64,000 nt of DNA, taken from the NCBI GenBank assembly GCA_900551325.1, contig URVM01000001.1, positions 248,001-312,000 on the forward strand, in the 5' to 3' direction. The translations under genes and the position numbers were made by a program. This document shows positions 62,850 to 64,000 of this stretch, piece by piece. Origin of the DNA: an uncultured Eubacteriales bacterium (lineage in GTDB: Bacteria; Bacillota; Clostridia; Lachnospirales; Cellulosilyticaceae). How positions within the stretch are numbered: position 1 is the first letter of the stretch; each line of letters begins with the position of its first letter. The notes under the pieces are model-generated. The model did not search any database, had not been told where the DNA came from, and was given only the letters and a program-made list of their open reading frames with translations.

Positions 62850-64000
62850 CTAATAGCCACATACTACTTCATAGCAAGCTTTAATAGTGGCATAGCCTTC
62901 TAATTCATCCTTCTCTTCGCCGCCTGGCATACTTATATAGCTAAAATCTTTCCCTAAATACTCTTTCATACCCATTAAGAAGAAGGGTGAATGGGTAGTG
63001 AGTACAAATTGAATCCTTGGGAAGGTCTTTATAAGAATAGGAAGGATCTCCTTTACAAAGCGCATATGTAAGTTTTGGTCTATCTCATCTATAATAACGA
63101 TGCCTTCTACTTCATCAAACTTAAATTCTTTCCCTGTATTTAAAAAGTCATATTCTTTAATAATGCTTACAAAGAGTGATAAGACCATAATCTCACCTGA
63201 TGATAAGAAAGAAAAGTCAGAGGCCATTTCTATTTCTGGCTCATTATGCTTCTTAATGAAAATTGAAATGGCTCTTGTCTTCTTGTTAGATACGCCAATA
63301 CGCGCGTATTGAATATTGTTGTACTTACAAGTATAGATTACACTTAGGAGATTGTTAATCATGGTCAAAATCATAGTGTTCTTGCCTTTGTAACCACATA
63401 CTTGATTTACCTGTGCAGGTATATAGTCTCCTGTAGGCATCTTAATATAGTATTCCTTAAGTTCCGTCAGTTGCTCGTATAGATACTTATCAAGAAGTAC
63501 ATCTAAAATCCATTCTTCTACTTCTTCAAGTAAGTTCCCCTTTATGATTTTAGAAGCTTCATTGGTTTTGTTCTTTGAGGTTTTCTTATAAAGAAGTCTA
63601 CCCCCTTCTTTCTTTTCAAACCAAGCAGGATTGTAGTAGCGATCTGTAGGAAAATAAGCCAGTACTTGTTTCTTTAAGTTTGTGTGGGTTTTAATAATAT
63701 TTTTATAACAGCCTGTCTCTAGAAATTGCTGCTTTACATTTAAGGCTTGTATGTCTTCGTTCATCATAGATTGATGCACGTTTTTAGATACCACATTAAT
63801 ATAATCTGCATACTGGTCCTTTTCCTTAAATCTAATCTTTACCATAGATTCATTGGCACCCGTATGAATATACTTTTTGTTTTCTAGTTTGTAAATCTCA
63901 TTTATATCTTCTTTCTCTTTGCCTCTTCCTTCTGCTTGCTGTATAGCAATCATAGAATCCACTAAATTAGTAAGTAGAAGCGTTTTCCCCGAACCATTTT
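62850..64000 (-). CDS. AAA/ABC-type ATPase, 5' end outside window
   Basis: The frame stays open to the window edge, so the start lies beyond 64000; the ATG at 63962 is internal. The visible 383 residues begin at a Walker A ending NGSGKTLLLTNL. The C-terminal half has a signature-like FLSSGEIMVLSLF, Walker B GIVIIDEIDQNLH with the D-loop, and the switch His in VLTTHSPFF. This is the SMC/RecF/OLD-like AAA type seen in many single-gene or two-gene defence systems. No partner is visible downstream. Confidence 0.82.
   Translation of the reverse strand, partial: NGSGKTLLLTNLVDSMIAIQQAEGRGKEKEDINEIYKLENKKYIHTGANESMVKIRFKEKDQYADYINVVSKNVHQSMMNEDIQALNVKQQFLETGCYKNIIKTHTNLKKQVLAYFPTDRYYNPAWFEKKEGGRLLYKKTSKNKTNEASKIIKGNLLEEVEEWILDVLLDKYLYEQLTELKEYYIKMPTGDYIPAQVNQVCGYKGKNTMILTMINNLLSVIYTCKYNNIQYARIGVSNKKTRAISIFIKKHNEPEIEMASDFSFLSSGEIMVLSLFVSIIKEYDFLNTGKEFKFDEVEGIVIIDEIDQNLHMRFVKEILPILIKTFPRIQFVLTTHSPFFLMGMKEYLGKDFSYISMPGGEEKDELEGYATIKACYEVVCGY

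Noticed and set aside
62850..63962. ATPase gene starting at the ATG at 63962
   Set aside because: The codons upstream of that ATG encode the Walker A motif GSGKT, so the true start lies outside the window.

Overview
The window looks like a chromosome segment of a low-GC, anaerobic, plant-polysaccharide-degrading Clostridia species. A Lachnospiraceae or Cellulosilyticum-like genome is my inference. The reasons are the AT-rich DNA, strong AGGAGG-type ribosome sites, galacturonate/pectin catabolism, two lpl/ytc-type sugar ABC transporters each with a YesM/YesN two-component system, and DegV, DUF1836 and DUF3787 genes. No assignment was tested by a search.

Region by region. 1-6.8 kb is a galacturonate locus: GH28 polygalacturonase (cut by the window edge), uxaA and uxaB on the minus strand, divergent from a LacI regulator and uxaC. 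The two promoters each carry the same 14-bp palindromic operator. 6.9-10.5 kb holds a hypothetical gene, a periplasmic-sensor diguanylate cyclase and a small coiled-coil gene that runs into its own terminator. 10.6-18.5 kb holds sugar ABC transporter 1, its YesMN pair and a glycosidase-like protein. 18.6-30.6 kb is mixed housekeeping: MscL with a zinc ribbon, an oxidoreductase, TldD/TldE, a choloylglycine hydrolase-family enzyme, an ArsC-like protein, a DMT exporter, GH31, DegV and DUF1836.

30.6-44.4 kb is accessory DNA: interspersed structured repeats, a WG-repeat protein, a DUF1877 protein, a secreted propeller-like protein, a Nudix hydrolase beside a PLD-helicase-DUF3427 protein, an Rpn-type nuclease and a 1185-residue multi-AAA+ protein. 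44.4-52.5 kb holds YesMN pair 2, ABC transporter 2 and a DUF4838 protein. 52.5-61 kb is the strongest candidate defence island: a membrane protein, a decayed serine recombinase, an adenine methyltransferase with a GIY-YIG nuclease, a structured RNA-like segment, and a tightly packed operon encoding a dGTPase-like HD enzyme, a phosphoribosyltransferase, a DprA-like protein and a HAD phosphatase. 61-64 kb has tmRNA, smpB and a partial ATPase.

The most unusual signals are non-coding. Two divergent copies of a ~560-nt element (31.15-31.7 kb plus strand, 62.2-62.75 kb minus strand) share compensatory base changes in two helices, a conserved loop that can pair with a far downstream segment, and a terminator-like 3' hairpin. 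This pattern is expected of a large folded RNA. Three near-identical ~260-bp elements bounded by 15-bp inverted repeats form a second family. The 3' hairpin of the first element also occurs alone at other gene ends.
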